Positions 1 to 10,641 of a stretch of 64,000 bases of DNA are shown one piece after another. A program made the position numbers and the translations under genes. The notes under the pieces are model-generated. The model worked only from the letters and a program-made list of their open reading frames with translations, did not search any database and had not been told where the DNA came from. This DNA is from Streptomyces sp. V3I8 (GTDB taxonomy: Bacteria; Actinomycetota; Actinomycetes; Streptomycetales; Streptomycetaceae). How positions within the stretch are numbered: position 1 is the stretch's first letter; each line of letters begins with the position of its first letter. The stretch is from contig NZ_JAUSZL010000002.1 of the NCBI RefSeq assembly GCF_030817535.1, positions 7,130,001 to 7,194,000 of the forward strand, written 5' to 3'.

Positions 1-526
1 GGGTGCCGATGGCGGTGCCCACCTGCGTGATGTTCGCCATCTCGTCGCTGCGGGCGATCCCGAAGTCGATGAGCTGGGGGCCGGTGGCCGAGAGGATGAC
101 GTTCTGCGGCTTGATGTCGCGGTGCAGCACCCCGTGCACATGGACGTCGGCGAGCCCTTCGGCCAGCGCGGCCAGCACGGCGCGGCCGAGGTCGACCGGG
201 AAGGGCCCCGAGGCCCCGACCGCGTCGGCCAGGGTCGGGCCGGGCACGTACTCGGTCGCCATCCAGAACGGCGGGGTGTCCACCTCGGCGTCGATGAGCG
301 CCGCCGTGAACGCGTTGCGGACGGTGCCCAGCGTCTCCACCTCGCGGCGGAAGCGCTGCAGCGCCGCCGGGTCGTGCTGGAGATGGGCGTTGATGACCTT
401 GACCGCGGCGGGCCGGCCCCCGGGGGTCCGGCCGAGGTAGACGCTCCCCATGCCGCCGGAACCGAGCCGGCCGATCAGTCGGTAGCGACCCATGTTCGTC
501 GGGTCGGAATTCTGCAACGGGTGCAC
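1..526 (-). CDS. Serine/threonine protein kinase, N-terminal part (runs off window)
   Basis: Only the first ~175 residues are present; the gene continues beyond base 1. The visible part is a Hanks-type kinase N-lobe and catalytic loop: glycine-rich loop (GRLGSGGMGSVYLG), ATP-binding lysine in AAVKVI, HRDIKPQN catalytic loop and the DFG of the activation segment. It would phosphorylate Ser/Thr on partner proteins; whether it has a transmembrane or sensor domain cannot be seen. I chose the GTG at 526 because a GGAAGG-type ribosome site precedes it and the resulting start (LQNSDPTNMGRYRLIGRLG) is typical of Streptomyces kinases; an in-frame ATG at 493 is the alternative. It is divergent from argC. 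Confidence 0.85.
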   Translation of the reverse strand, partial: MHPLQNSDPTNMGRYRLIGRLGSGGMGSVYLGRTPGGRPAAVKVINAHLQHDPAALQRFRREVETLGTVRNAFTAALIDAEVDTPPFWMATEYVPGPTLADAVGASGPFPVDLGRAVLAALAEGLADVHVHGVLHRDIKPQNVILSATGPQLIDFGIARSDEMANITQVGTAIGT

Positions 527-828
527 CTCACGCGCCTTCCAGGCAGTCGAGACTCAGGCGTCCGTGGTGACGGGTCTCGTGTCCAGGACTCTCCGCGGCG
601 GGATGACGGTTCCGGTGCCGGTGTGGGTTCCCTCGGTCCGCCCCGAGAACGAAGAATACCGCGCTCGCACCCCACTGCCCTTGGCTCCGGCTCCAGTTGG
701 ACGTGGGTGCATACACGTGCACCGGGTGTGGTCTTGTCCGTACCGTGAGTGCCCATGAATCATACGATCATGGGGCCGGGCGCCAGGGTCGGGCGCCGGG
801 CCCGGGCGGGTGCTCGACCGGTGAAAGA

Positions 829-857
829 TTGCATAAACGTGCAACGATACGTATAGT
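829..857 (+). promoter_or_regulatory. argC promoter embedded in an ARG box (ArgR operator)
   Basis: A TTGCAT -35 (829-834) and a TATAGT -10 (852-857) are separated by exactly 17 bp and end 24 bp before the argC ATG. The same bases form an ARG-box-like pattern: TTGCA-N6-TGCAA (829-844) followed by the palindrome ATACGTAT (847-854). ArgR with arginine bound here would cover both promoter elements. argR is the last gene of the operon, so this would be autorepression. The promoter assignment is inference from sequence. Confidence 0.72.
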
Positions 858-869
858 CATGCTCTCTAG

Positions 870-3081
<2,212 letters not shown>

Positions 3082-3085
<4 letters not shown>

Positions 3086-3990
3086 GCACCACGCGCAAGC
3101 ACACCGCACTGCCCAAGGCCCAGATCCTCATCGAGGCGCTGCCCTGGCTGACCCGGCACAACGGGAAGACGGTCGTCGTCAAGTTCGGCGGCAACGCCAT
3201 GATCGACGAGGACCTGAAGGCCGCCTTCGCACAGGACGTCGTCTTCCTGCGCCAGGCCGGCCTCAAGCCCGTCGTCGTGCACGGCGGCGGCCCGCAGATC
3301 AGCGCGGCCCTGGACCGGTACGGCATCGTCAGCGAGTTCAAGGCGGGCCTGCGGGTTACCACCGAGGACGCCATGGACGTCGTACGCATGGTGCTCGCCG
3401 GGCAGGTCCAGCGTGAACTCGTCGGGCTGCTCAACCAGCACGGTCCGCTCGCCGTGGGACTCACCGGCGAGGACGCGCACACCATCACCGCCACCAAGCA
3501 CCAGCCGCGGATCGACGGCGAGTTCGTCGACATCGGACGGGTGGGCGAGATCACCGCGATCGACACGGGCGCGATCGAGGCACTGCTCGCCGACGGCCGC
3601 ATCCCGGTCGTCTCCTCGATCGCCCGTAGCCAGGACGACGGACATGTCTACAACGTCAATGCTGATACGGCGGCTGCGGCACTCGCTGCGGCGCTGGGCG
3701 CCGAGACCCTGATGGTCCTCACCGACGTCGAGGGCCTCTACGAGGACTGGCCCAACTCCGACGAGGTCATCAGCCGGCTCACCGCGAAGGAGCTGGAGAA
3801 GCTGCTGCCCGAGCTGGCCAGCGGCATGGTGCCCAAGATGGAGGGCTGTCTGCACGCCGTGCGCAACGGGGTGAACACCGCCCGCGTGATCGACGGCCGG
3901 GTCCAGCACTCGATCCTGCTGGAGATCTTCACCGACGAGGGCATCGGCACGATGGTCGTGCCCGATGCGGAGGGGGACGCTGACGCATGA
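3082..3990 (+). CDS. argB: Acetylglutamate kinase ArgB
   Basis: Phosphorylates N-acetylglutamate with ATP, usually the arginine-feedback-controlled step. The 302-residue amino-acid kinase fold shows the phosphate-binding VVKFGGNAM near residue 33, the substrate-site glycines VVHGGGPQI, and the C-terminal [15 protein letters not shown] lysine/arginine region. The ATG at 3082 overlaps the argJ stop (ATGA), and the argB stop overlaps the argD ATG in the same way, indicating a tightly coupled operon. Confidence 0.97.
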
Positions 3991-5201
3991 CCGCCAACGA
4001 GGAACTCACCCGGCGCTGGCAGGGCGCGCTCATGGACAACTACGGCACCCCGCGGCTGCCGCTCGTCCGCGGCGCCGGCACCAGACTGTGGGACGCCGAC
4101 GGCACCGAGTACCTGGACTTCGTCGGCGGGATCGCGGTCAACGCGCTCGGCCACGCCCACCCGGCGATCGTCGAGGCCGTCAGCCGCCAGATCGCCTCCC
4201 TCGGCCACGTCTCCAACCTCTTCGTCGCCGAACCGCCCGTCGCGCTCGCCGAGCGGCTGCTCCAGCTCTTCGGGCGGGAGGGCCGCGTCTACTTCTGCAA
4301 CTCGGGCGCCGAGGCCAACGAGGGCGCCTTCAAGATCGGCCGGCTGACCGGCCGCGCCCACATGGTGGCGACCGACGGCGGCTTCCACGGCCGCACCATG
4401 GGCGCCCTCGCGCTCACCGGCCAGCCGGGCAAGCGGGACCCGTTCCTGCCGCTGCCCGGCGACGTCACGCACGTGCCGTACGGGGACCCGCAGGCGCTGG
4501 CCGCCGCCGTCACCGAGGACACCGCGCTGGTCGTCATCGAGCCGGTCCAGGGCGAGAACGGCGTGGTCGTGCCGCCCCCCGGCTACCTCAAGGCGGCCCG
4601 TGCCATCACCGCCGCCACCGGCAGCCTCCTCGTCCTGGACGAGGTGCAGACCGGGGTCGGCCGGACCGGTCACTGGTTCGAGTACCAGGCGCACGAGGGC
4701 GTCCTGCCGGACGTCGTCACGCTGGCCAAGGGCCTCGGCGGCGGCCTGCCGCTCGGCGCGACCGTCGCCTTCGGGCGCGCGGCCCGGTTGCTCGGGCCCG
4801 GGCACCACGGCACGACGTTCGGCGGCAACCCCGTCGCCTGCGCCGCCGGACTCGCGGTCCTCGACACCATCGAGGGCGAGGGCCTGCTGGAGAACGTGAA
4901 GCGGTCCGGCGAGAGGCTCCGGGAGGGCGTCGAATCGCTCGGCCACCCGCTGGTCGACCATGTCCGGGGCGCGGGCCTCCTCCTGGGTATCGTGCTCACC
5001 GAGCCGCTCGCGCCCCGCGTGCAACAGGCGGCTCAGGACGCCGGTCTCCTGGTGAACGCGCCCGCCCCCGATGTCGTACGGCTGATGCCGCCCCTCAACA
5101 TCGGCGCGGACGAGGTGGACACGTTCCTCCGGGCCCTGCCCGGTGTCCTCGACGCGGTGACCGGCGGGGCGACCGACGGGCACGGACGGACCGGGGAGTG
5201 A
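3987..5201 (+). CDS. argD: Acetylornithine aminotransferase ArgD
   Basis: A class-III PLP aminotransferase that converts N-acetylglutamate semialdehyde and glutamate to N-acetylornithine. The 404-residue protein shows the acceptor-site [12 protein letters not shown] motif, the PLP aspartate in [13 protein letters not shown] and the Schiff-base lysine at about residue 248 in [14 protein letters not shown]. The start overlaps the argB stop. Family members can also accept succinyl-diaminopimelate or ornithine, so a lysine-pathway role cannot be excluded, but the operon context fixes arginine as the main role. Confidence 0.96.
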   Translation: MTANEELTRRWQGALMDNYGTPRLPLVRGAGTRLWDADGTEYLDFVGGIAVNALGHAHPAIVEAVSRQIASLGHVSNLFVAEPPVALAERLLQLFGREGRVYFCNSGAEANEGAFKIGRLTGRAHMVATDGGFHGRTMGALALTGQPGKRDPFLPLPGDVTHVPYGDPQALAAAVTEDTALVVIEPVQGENGVVVPPPGYLKAARAITAATGSLLVLDEVQTGVGRTGHWFEYQAHEGVLPDVVTLAKGLGGGLPLGATVAFGRAARLLGPGHHGTTFGGNPVACAAGLAVLDTIEGEGLLENVKRSGERLREGVESLGHPLVDHVRGAGLLLGIVLTEPLAPRVQQAAQDAGLLVNAPAPDVVRLMPPLNIGADEVDTFLRALPGVLDAVTGGATDGHGRTGE

Positions 5202-5219
5202 CCGGGGAATGAGACGACG

Positions 5220-5765
5220 ATGAGCCAGGCGCAGGAGCACGACCACGACCACGCGGGACCCGCCGTCCCGCAGACCCGCACCGCACGCCACCGCCGGATC
5301 GTGGACATCCTCAACCGGCAGCCGGTGCGTTCGCAGAGCCAGCTGGCGAAGCTCCTCGGCGACGACGGGCTGAACGTCACGCAGGCGACGCTCTCCAGGG
5401 ACCTGGACGAGCTGAACGCGGTGAAGATCCGCAACAACGACGGCGACCTCATCTACGCGGTGCCCAGCGAAGGGGGTTTCCGGACGCCCCGGGTCCCGCT
5501 GGGGGAGTCGGCCAAGGAGGAGCGGATGCGGCGGCTGTCCTCGGAGCTCCTGATCTCCGCGGAGGCTTCGGCGAACCTGGTGGTCCTGCGGACGCCGCCG
5601 GGGGCCGCCCAGTTCCTCGCCTCGGCCATCGACCAGGCGGAGTTGCAGGACATCCTGGGGACGATCGCGGGCGACGACACGCTGCTGCTGATCAGCCGGG
5701 ATCCCACGGGTGGGCAGGCCCTGGCGGACCACTTGCTGCGGCTGGCCCAGAACCACCACCACTGA
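5220..5765 (+). CDS. argR: Arginine repressor ArgR
   Basis: Arginine-responsive hexameric repressor of arg genes. It has an N-terminal winged helix (about residues 20-90; [22 protein letters not shown] is the recognition region) and a C-terminal oligomerisation/arginine-binding domain (about 105-175, with the [14 protein letters not shown] signature). At 181 residues it is slightly longer than typical because of a His/Asp-rich N-terminus. It starts 18 bp after argD and ends the operon. Its likely targets in the window are the ARG boxes before argC and argH. Confidence 0.96.
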   Translation: MSQAQEHDHDHAGPAVPQTRTARHRRIVDILNRQPVRSQSQLAKLLGDDGLNVTQATLSRDLDELNAVKIRNNDGDLIYAVPSEGGFRTPRVPLGESAKEERMRRLSSELLISAEASANLVVLRTPPGAAQFLASAIDQAELQDILGTIAGDDTLLLISRDPTGGQALADHLLRLAQNHHH

Positions 5766-5811
5766 GGTGGGGTGCGGGTCCCTTTTCCGGGTGCGGGTAC
5801 GTGGGGGTTGC

Positions 5812-5890
5812 TCGCGCAGTTCCCCGCGCCCCTCAAGGGCGAAAGACCGGGGCGCAGCCCCGTCTTTCAGGGGCGCGGGGAACTGCGCGA
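5812..5890. repeat. 79-bp inverted repeat, likely bidirectional terminator/REP-like unit (copy 1)
   Basis: Perfect 22-bp arms (5812-5833 and 5869-5890, TCGCGCAGTTCCCCGCGCCCCT and its complement in effect) enclose an inner near-palindrome with GAAAGAC and GTCTTTC arms. It lies between the convergent argR and apbE genes, as expected for a terminator of both. An almost identical unit, including the inner part, follows argH at 13289-13366. Single arms recur near 11730, in the 46.3-46.7 kb array and at 55616. Confidence 0.8.
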
Positions 5891-5929
5891 CCGGCCACGA
5901 CGTACCCGCACCCGAGGACGAGACCCGGC

Positions 5930-6766
5930 TCAGCCCAGCCGGTCGGCCAGACCCCCCGTCCACCTGACCTCGTCGCCCGCCGTGATGAGCAGGGCCTCCG
6001 TGTCCGGGAGGGACTCCAGCCAGGCGAGGGCCTGCCGGGAGCCCATCGCGAAGGCCGCCGTCGCCCACGCGTCCGCCCAGGTGATCCGGGGGCCGACGAC
6101 GGTCACCGCGACCAGGTCCGTGACCGCGGTGTGGCCCGTGCGCGGATCCATGATGTGCGTACCCCGTTCGGCGGAGCCCGACGTGGCCACGGCGAGCCGG
6201 TCGGCGCCGGCCGCGGAGACCACGGCGGCCAGAGCGCCCGGGCGCAGCGGGTCGGACACGCCGACCCGCCAGGGCCGGTGCGGCCCCGGCACACCGAACA
6301 TCTGCACGTCGCCGCCGCCGTTCACGCTCACCCCGGTCGCCCCGGCCCCGACCAGCCGCTCGGCGGCGCGCTCGACGGACCAGCCCTTCACGATGCCGGT
6401 GGGGTCGACGCCGCCCGCATACCGCGAACTGAACCAGCCGTCGCTCAACCGCTCGGCCTCGGCGCACAGTTCGAGCACCTCGGCGACCTCCGGGTCGCAC
6501 TCCTCCACGGTGAGCAGGCCGCGGGCCAGCCGGGAGATCTGGCTGTCCTCGCGGTAGGTGCTGAACACCGCGTCCACCACGTGGAGTTCGGCGACCGCCT
6601 CCGCCAACGCGGCCTGTACGGGACCCGGTTCGCCTCCTCGGACGTCGAAGGAGAAGACCGTGCCCATCACCTCCTCCGCGTGACGCACCGCGGGCGGCCC
6701 GGATCCGGCGGGGCCGGCGGAGTCGGTGGGTTCAGCGGGTCCGGACGGCCCGGTGGGTTCAGCCAC
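5930..6766 (-). CDS. apbE: ApbE-family FAD:protein FMN transferase
   Basis: Covalently attaches FMN from FAD to Thr/Ser of target proteins outside the cytoplasm. The 278-residue protein has the family order: MGTVFSFDV, DAVFSTYREDSQISRL, DPTGIVKGWSVERAAERL, NGGGDVQMFG, and the metal-binding THIMDPRTGH followed by VVGPRITWADAWATAAFAMG. No clear lipobox is visible in the short Pro/Gly-rich N-terminus. The GTG start overlaps the stop of the upstream FMN-binding gene, whose product carries two flavinylation motifs and is the obvious substrate. Confidence 0.93.
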   Translation of the reverse strand: MAEPTGPSGPAEPTDSAGPAGSGPPAVRHAEEVMGTVFSFDVRGGEPGPVQAALAEAVAELHVVDAVFSTYREDSQISRLARGLLTVEECDPEVAEVLELCAEAERLSDGWFSSRYAGGVDPTGIVKGWSVERAAERLVGAGATGVSVNGGGDVQMFGVPGPHRPWRVGVSDPLRPGALAAVVSAAGADRLAVATSGSAERGTHIMDPRTGHTAVTDLVAVTVVGPRITWADAWATAAFAMGSRQALAWLESLPDTEALLITAGDEVRWTGGLADRLG

Positions 6767-7604
6767 CGGCCTGGTCCAGGGCCGACTGCAGGGACTCCTT
6801 GTAGCCGCCGCTGGTGTAGGTGGCGCCGGAGACGGCGTCGATGTCGGCGCTGCCTGCCGCGACCGCCGCCGCGTTCAGCTTCGGCACCGCGTCACCGCTG
6901 ATCTGGTCGCTGCGACCGCCCTTGGGCTGCTGCACGGCCTCCGCCTCGGTGATCTTCCCGCCGGTCACGGTGACCCGTACCTGCACGGGGCCGTAGTCGG
7001 TCGTGACGGCCTTGCCGGTGACGGTCTTCGCCTGCGCGGCGCCCGCCCCCGACCCGCTCGCGTCCCCCGCACCGCTGCCGCTGTCCGACCCGCTGCCGCC
7101 GCCCGTACCGCCCGTACCGCTCGCGTCGGCCGCGCCGTCGCCGGGGGCGCCGGCCTGGTCCAGTGCCGACTGGAGGGACTTCTTGTAGCCGCCGCTGGTG
7201 TAGGTGGCGCCGGAGACGGCGTCGATGTCGGCGCTGCCGGCCGTGATCGCGGCCTTGTTGAGCTTCGGCACCGCGTCGGTACTGACCGTGGTGGAGCGCC
7301 CGCCGGTGGGGGCCTGCACGGCGGCGGCCGAGGTGATCTTCCCGCCGGCCACGGTGATGCGTACCTGGACGTTGCCGTAGTCGGTCTTGACGACGTCACC
7401 GGTGAGGGTCCGGGCCTGGTCGCCCGCGGCGGCCTGCGCGCCTCCGGAGCCCTGCGGAGCGACCGACTGCTGTTGCTGCGGCACGCCGCCGGCGGACGCC
7501 GCCGCCGGGTCCGACGCGGGCTTCAGCGCCAGCAGCAGGACGATCCCGGACACCGTGGCGGCACCGGCCAGCACGACGCGGCGCAGAGGGTGGCTCTTCT
7601 TCAT
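6759..7604 (-). CDS. Secreted protein with two tandem FMN-binding domains
   Basis: 281-residue exported protein. The start MKKSHPLRRVVLAGAATVSGIVLLLAL gives a signal/anchor sequence. Two FMN_bind domains follow (about residues 70-145 and 200-280), separated by a Gly/Ser/Ala linker. Each domain ends in the flavinylation motif DAVSGATYTSGGYK, where Thr is expected to carry covalent FMN added by ApbE. It is therefore a two-flavin electron carrier between the membrane reductase (20 bp upstream) and an unknown acceptor. The two domains are clearly related by duplication. An in-frame extension to 7676 lacks a convincing start context. Confidence 0.9.
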   Translation of the reverse strand: MKKSHPLRRVVLAGAATVSGIVLLLALKPASDPAAASAGGVPQQQQSVAPQGSGGAQAAAGDQARTLTGDVVKTDYGNVQVRITVAGGKITSAAAVQAPTGGRSTTVSTDAVPKLNKAAITAGSADIDAVSGATYTSGGYKKSLQSALDQAGAPGDGAADASGTGGTGGGSGSDSGSGAGDASGSGAGAAQAKTVTGKAVTTDYGPVQVRVTVTGGKITEAEAVQQPKGGRSDQISGDAVPKLNAAAVAAGSADIDAVSGATYTSGGYKESLQSALDQAGG

Positions 7605-7623
7605 CGGTCCGGACTCCCGTTTC

Positions 7624-8994
7624 TCACAGCTCGAAGGACTCGTGGTGGATGCGGCGGGCGGGAACGCCGGCGCCACGCAGTGCGGAGTACGCGCCCTCGG
7701 CGAAGCCGGGCGGCCCGCACAGGAACACGTCGTGCTCGTCGATGTCGGGCAGCTTCTGGCGCAGCGTGTCCGGGTTGATGTCGGGGCGTTCCCCGTCGGG
7801 GCTGTTCACCGCGTACATCAGCCGGGCCCCGCGCTCGTCGGCGATGGCCGACAGCTCGTCCCACAGCGCCAGGTCCTGGGTGCTGTTGGCCCGGTACAGC
7901 AGTGTCAGGTCGCCCCGCTCCGCCGGCAGCGTCTCGAACAGCGCGCGCATCGGGGTGATGCCCACGCCCCCCGCCATCAGCAGCACCTTGCCGCGGCTGC
8001 GCCGGGAGGCGGTCATCGCCCCGTACGGGCCCTCGGCCCACACCCGCGTGCCCCGCTTCAGCCCCTTCAGCGCGGTGCTGTGGTCGCCCAGCGCCTTGAC
8101 GGTGATGCGCAGCAGCCCGGGGCGGGGCGCGGCCGACAGGGAGTACGGGTGCGAGCTGAGCCGCATGCCCGGTGCCAGGAACCGCCAGCGGAAGAACTGC
8201 CCCGGCTCGGCGCCGATCCGGTGCAGCCGCTCTCCGCTGATCAGCACGGAGACGATGCCGGGCGCCTCCTCGACGACCTCCTCGACCCGCATCCGGTGGC
8301 GCAGGTTCAGCCGGACCGGCGTGATCACCCGGTACCAGAGCGCCAGCGCGGTCACGGTCCCGTAGAGCGCGTACCAGGCCGTCGTCGCGGCGGGCTCGAC
8401 GGCGAAGTCGTTGCCGGTGGACAGCTGGTGCCAGAACGACAGGTACACGGCCGCGTACGTGAGCAGGTGGATGTGGTACCAGGTGTCGTACGGGATCCTC
8501 CTGCGCAGCGCGCCCACCGAGATGAGGCCGATGAACAGCAGCAGGCCCGCGCCGACGGCCGCCTTGCCCATGTCGGGCAGGGTGGTGACCGAGTCGACGG
8601 TCTGCTGGACGACCCCCGTGTTCGCCTGGAGGGCGTAGCCGTACATCGTCAGTCCGATGTGGGCCAGCACCAGGCAGAGCGTGTAACGGCCGCTCATGGC
8701 GTGCCACCGGGCGACCCGGTCCGAGCCGACCCGGCGCTCCAGCGCGGGCACCCGGGCCATCTGCAGGACCACCAGGGCCATCAGGTATCCGGCCAGCAGA
8801 CCGGTGATCCGGCCCGCGTTCAGGATCCGGCCCTTGTCGTCCGCGATGGCCGGCGTGTTGCTCCACCAGAGCCAGACGACTCCCGCCGCGCCCGCCCACA
8901 CGGCGATCAGCAACGGGATGGCGGGGGAGCGGCGGGGGCGGATGCGGCGCATCGTCTGGCGCCGCGCGGCGCGACCGCCGGCGATCGTGCTCAC
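7624..8994 (-). CDS. Ferric-reductase-like membrane flavoprotein oxidoreductase
   Basis: 456 residues. The N-terminal ~220 residues hold about six membrane helices with histidines spaced for haem (RWHAMSGRYTLCLVLAHIG; WYHIHLLTY; FWHQL). The C-terminal FNR-type domain has the FAD motif HPYSLSAAP, the NAD(P) motif GGVGITPM and the terminal CGPPGF. It should pass electrons from cytosolic NAD(P)H across the membrane to the FMN-binding protein encoded next. The GTG start at 8994 is preceded by GGAGGAACC. It is first in a three-gene operon ending with apbE. Confidence 0.88.
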   Translation of the reverse strand: MSTIAGGRAARRQTMRRIRPRRSPAIPLLIAVWAGAAGVVWLWWSNTPAIADDKGRILNAGRITGLLAGYLMALVVLQMARVPALERRVGSDRVARWHAMSGRYTLCLVLAHIGLTMYGYALQANTGVVQQTVDSVTTLPDMGKAAVGAGLLLFIGLISVGALRRRIPYDTWYHIHLLTYAAVYLSFWHQLSTGNDFAVEPAATTAWYALYGTVTALALWYRVITPVRLNLRHRMRVEEVVEEAPGIVSVLISGERLHRIGAEPGQFFRWRFLAPGMRLSSHPYSLSAAPRPGLLRITVKALGDHSTALKGLKRGTRVWAEGPYGAMTASRRSRGKVLLMAGGVGITPMRALFETLPAERGDLTLLYRANSTQDLALWDELSAIADERGARLMYAVNSPDGERPDINPDTLRQKLPDIDEHDVFLCGPPGFAEGAYSALRGAGVPARRIHHESFEL

Positions 8995-9153
8995 GGTTCC
9001 TCCGTGGGGGACGCTGGGAAGGGAGTGGCCCCTTGGCCCACTGGTACGTCCCGGGACGGCCGTGTGTTCAACGGGTCGCCGGACGAGCCGTGATCTGCTG
9101 CGACCGGCGGTAACCCGACGTGGGCCCGAGCCCCTCGCGGGACCGCGCGCGGG

Positions 9154-9867
9154 TCAGTAGCGGGTGATCGCGGTCGGCCCGCCGTCCGTCCCGACGGCGA
9201 TGTGCGGAGCGCGGCCCGGCTCGGCCCAGTCCAGGATGCGCCGCATGGCGTCCCGGGGCACGGAGACGCAGCCGGCCGTCGCCCCGGGCCCGTCGACGTG
9301 CAGGAAGATGCCCGCGCCCCGGCCCCGTACCGGCCGCTCGTAGTTGAAGCCGACGACGAGCGCGTACGCGTACTGCGTGCCGTACGCGATCAGGTGCTCG
9401 GACTCGGCGGCGCGGCAGTCGGCCGGACGCGGGTCGGTCCACCGGTTGTAGGAGCGGGAGGCGTTGTCCTGGCACCACCAGGAGGTCTGCCGCACCCGGC
9501 GGTACGGCATGGTCGTCCCCCGGGGCGCCGGCTCGATGCCGAAGGCGTACGGCAGGCCGTACAGGCCCGTGGGGGTGGTGTTCGTGCCCTGCTCGCGGGA
9601 GCCGCCCTCCACGAGTCCCCCGGCGCCGAAGCGCGCGGGCGCGGAACCGGCCCGCGCCCAGCGTCCGTCACGACGGCTCCACCAGGTGACCGTGCCGGTG
9701 GTCGAGGAGGTCCGGGGGGCCACGGCGGTGATGAGCAGGCTGCCACCGCCCGTGTCGGCCATCCGTTCCGGCAGCGGGGGCCGTTCGCCCGGAGCCGGGG
9801 CGGCGGCCGTCAGGAGGAGGGACGGAAGGAGGGACACGGACGCGAGGACGGCGGCTCCGGGGCGCAT
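9154..9867 (-). CDS. L,D-transpeptidase (YkuD-like) family secreted protein
   Basis: 237 residues with a cleavable-looking signal peptide (MRPGAAVLASVSLLPSLLLTAAAPA). The catalytic pattern HVDGPGATAGCVSVPRDAM matches the His...S/AxGCxxx motif of YkuD/ErfK enzymes, with Cys as nucleophile. Such enzymes form 3-3 cross-links in peptidoglycan or attach proteins to it. There is no separate peptidoglycan-binding domain. The motif has AGC rather than the usual HGC, so activity is inferred. It sits four bases downstream of the PNPOx gene on the same strand. Confidence 0.82.
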   Translation of the reverse strand: MRPGAAVLASVSLLPSLLLTAAAPAPGERPPLPERMADTGGGSLLITAVAPRTSSTTGTVTWWSRRDGRWARAGSAPARFGAGGLVEGGSREQGTNTTPTGLYGLPYAFGIEPAPRGTTMPYRRVRQTSWWCQDNASRSYNRWTDPRPADCRAAESEHLIAYGTQYAYALVVGFNYERPVRGRGAGIFLHVDGPGATAGCVSVPRDAMRRILDWAEPGRAPHIAVGTDGGPTAITRY

Positions 9868-9870
9868 GCC

Positions 9871-10458
9871 TCAGACGCTACGGGGCGGCAGCGGCAACGG
9901 CAGCCCGGGCAGGCCGTCCAGGCTGGTCCCCACGTGGTCCTTCTTCTCGAAGTACGCGTTCAGCGAGACGTCGTCCTCGCGCGCGAAGCGCTTGGCGTGC
10001 AGGTCGCGGTCCTCGTCGTACGACATGAAGGGCACGGCGTAACCGCAGGTGTCCCGGACGAGGTCGGCCCGCACCACGACGACCGCCCGCAGGCCGTGCG
10101 GGTACGGGTCGATGTCCGGGAAGTGCGCGAGGAGTTCCCCGAACCGGGGGTCGTCACGGAAGACGGCCTCGCCCCGGCCGTGGACGCGGACGATGTTCGG
10201 CGGACCCTGGAAGGCGCACCACATCAGGGTGATCCGGCCGTTCTCCCGCAGGTGCGCGATCGTCTCGGCGTTGCTGCCGGCGAAGTCCAGGTAGGCGACG
10301 GTGAGGTCGTCGAGGACCGCGAACGAACCGGTCAGTCCCTTGGGCGAAAGATTGATCGTGCCGTCGCCCGACAGGGGCGCGGTGGCGGTGAAGAAGAGGG
10401 GCTGCGCCTCGATGAACTCGCGCAGGCGGCCGTCTATGCGTGCGTAGGTCTTTCCCAT
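9871..10458 (-). CDS. Pyridoxamine 5'-phosphate oxidase family protein
   Basis: 195-residue split-barrel flavin-binding protein. Hallmarks of the uncharacterised PNPOx-like subfamily are visible: QPLFFTATAPLSGDGTINLSPKG, VAYLDFAGSNAETIAHLRENGRITLMWCAF, and PNIVRVHGRGE. It binds FMN or F420 or haem-like cofactors in characterised relatives; the substrate is unknown. It is unlikely to be the vitamin B6 enzyme itself because the PLP-binding C-terminus is missing. A TC-rich promoter region with GATTATCACCGAAAGTC lies just upstream. Confidence 0.82.
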   Translation of the reverse strand: MGKTYARIDGRLREFIEAQPLFFTATAPLSGDGTINLSPKGLTGSFAVLDDLTVAYLDFAGSNAETIAHLRENGRITLMWCAFQGPPNIVRVHGRGEAVFRDDPRFGELLAHFPDIDPYPHGLRAVVVVRADLVRDTCGYAVPFMSYDEDRDLHAKRFAREDDVSLNAYFEKKDHVGTSLDGLPGLPLPLPPRSV

Positions 10459-10528
10459 GTCCGGTGATTATCACCGAAAGTCTTTCGCCTGTCTAAGTAT
10501 TTCTGGCCGGGTGTTCCCGGTGGGCGCC

Positions 10529-10562
10529 GGGACCCGCGGGCCTGGGGTGGCCCGCGGGTCCC
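10529..10562 (-). terminator. GC-rich hairpin after the duplicated secreted protein gene
   Basis: 14-bp perfect stem GGGACCCGCGGGCC / GGCCCGCGGGTCCC with a 6-base loop, 80 bp downstream of the stop of the leftward gene at 10642. No T-run follows, which is usual for Streptomyces terminators. Confidence 0.7.
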
Positions 10563-10641
10563 GTTCGCCCCGGCCGGCGTGAGCGGAGCGCCCGTGGGGG
10601 GGGGATCACCGGGTACTGATCACGGCGTCACAACGTCACGG

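Noticed and set aside
3738..6500. 920-codon open frame on the minus strand across argB-argD-argR
   Set aside because: Arg/Gly/Val-rich shadow of three well-supported plus-strand genes; no domain and no ribosome site.
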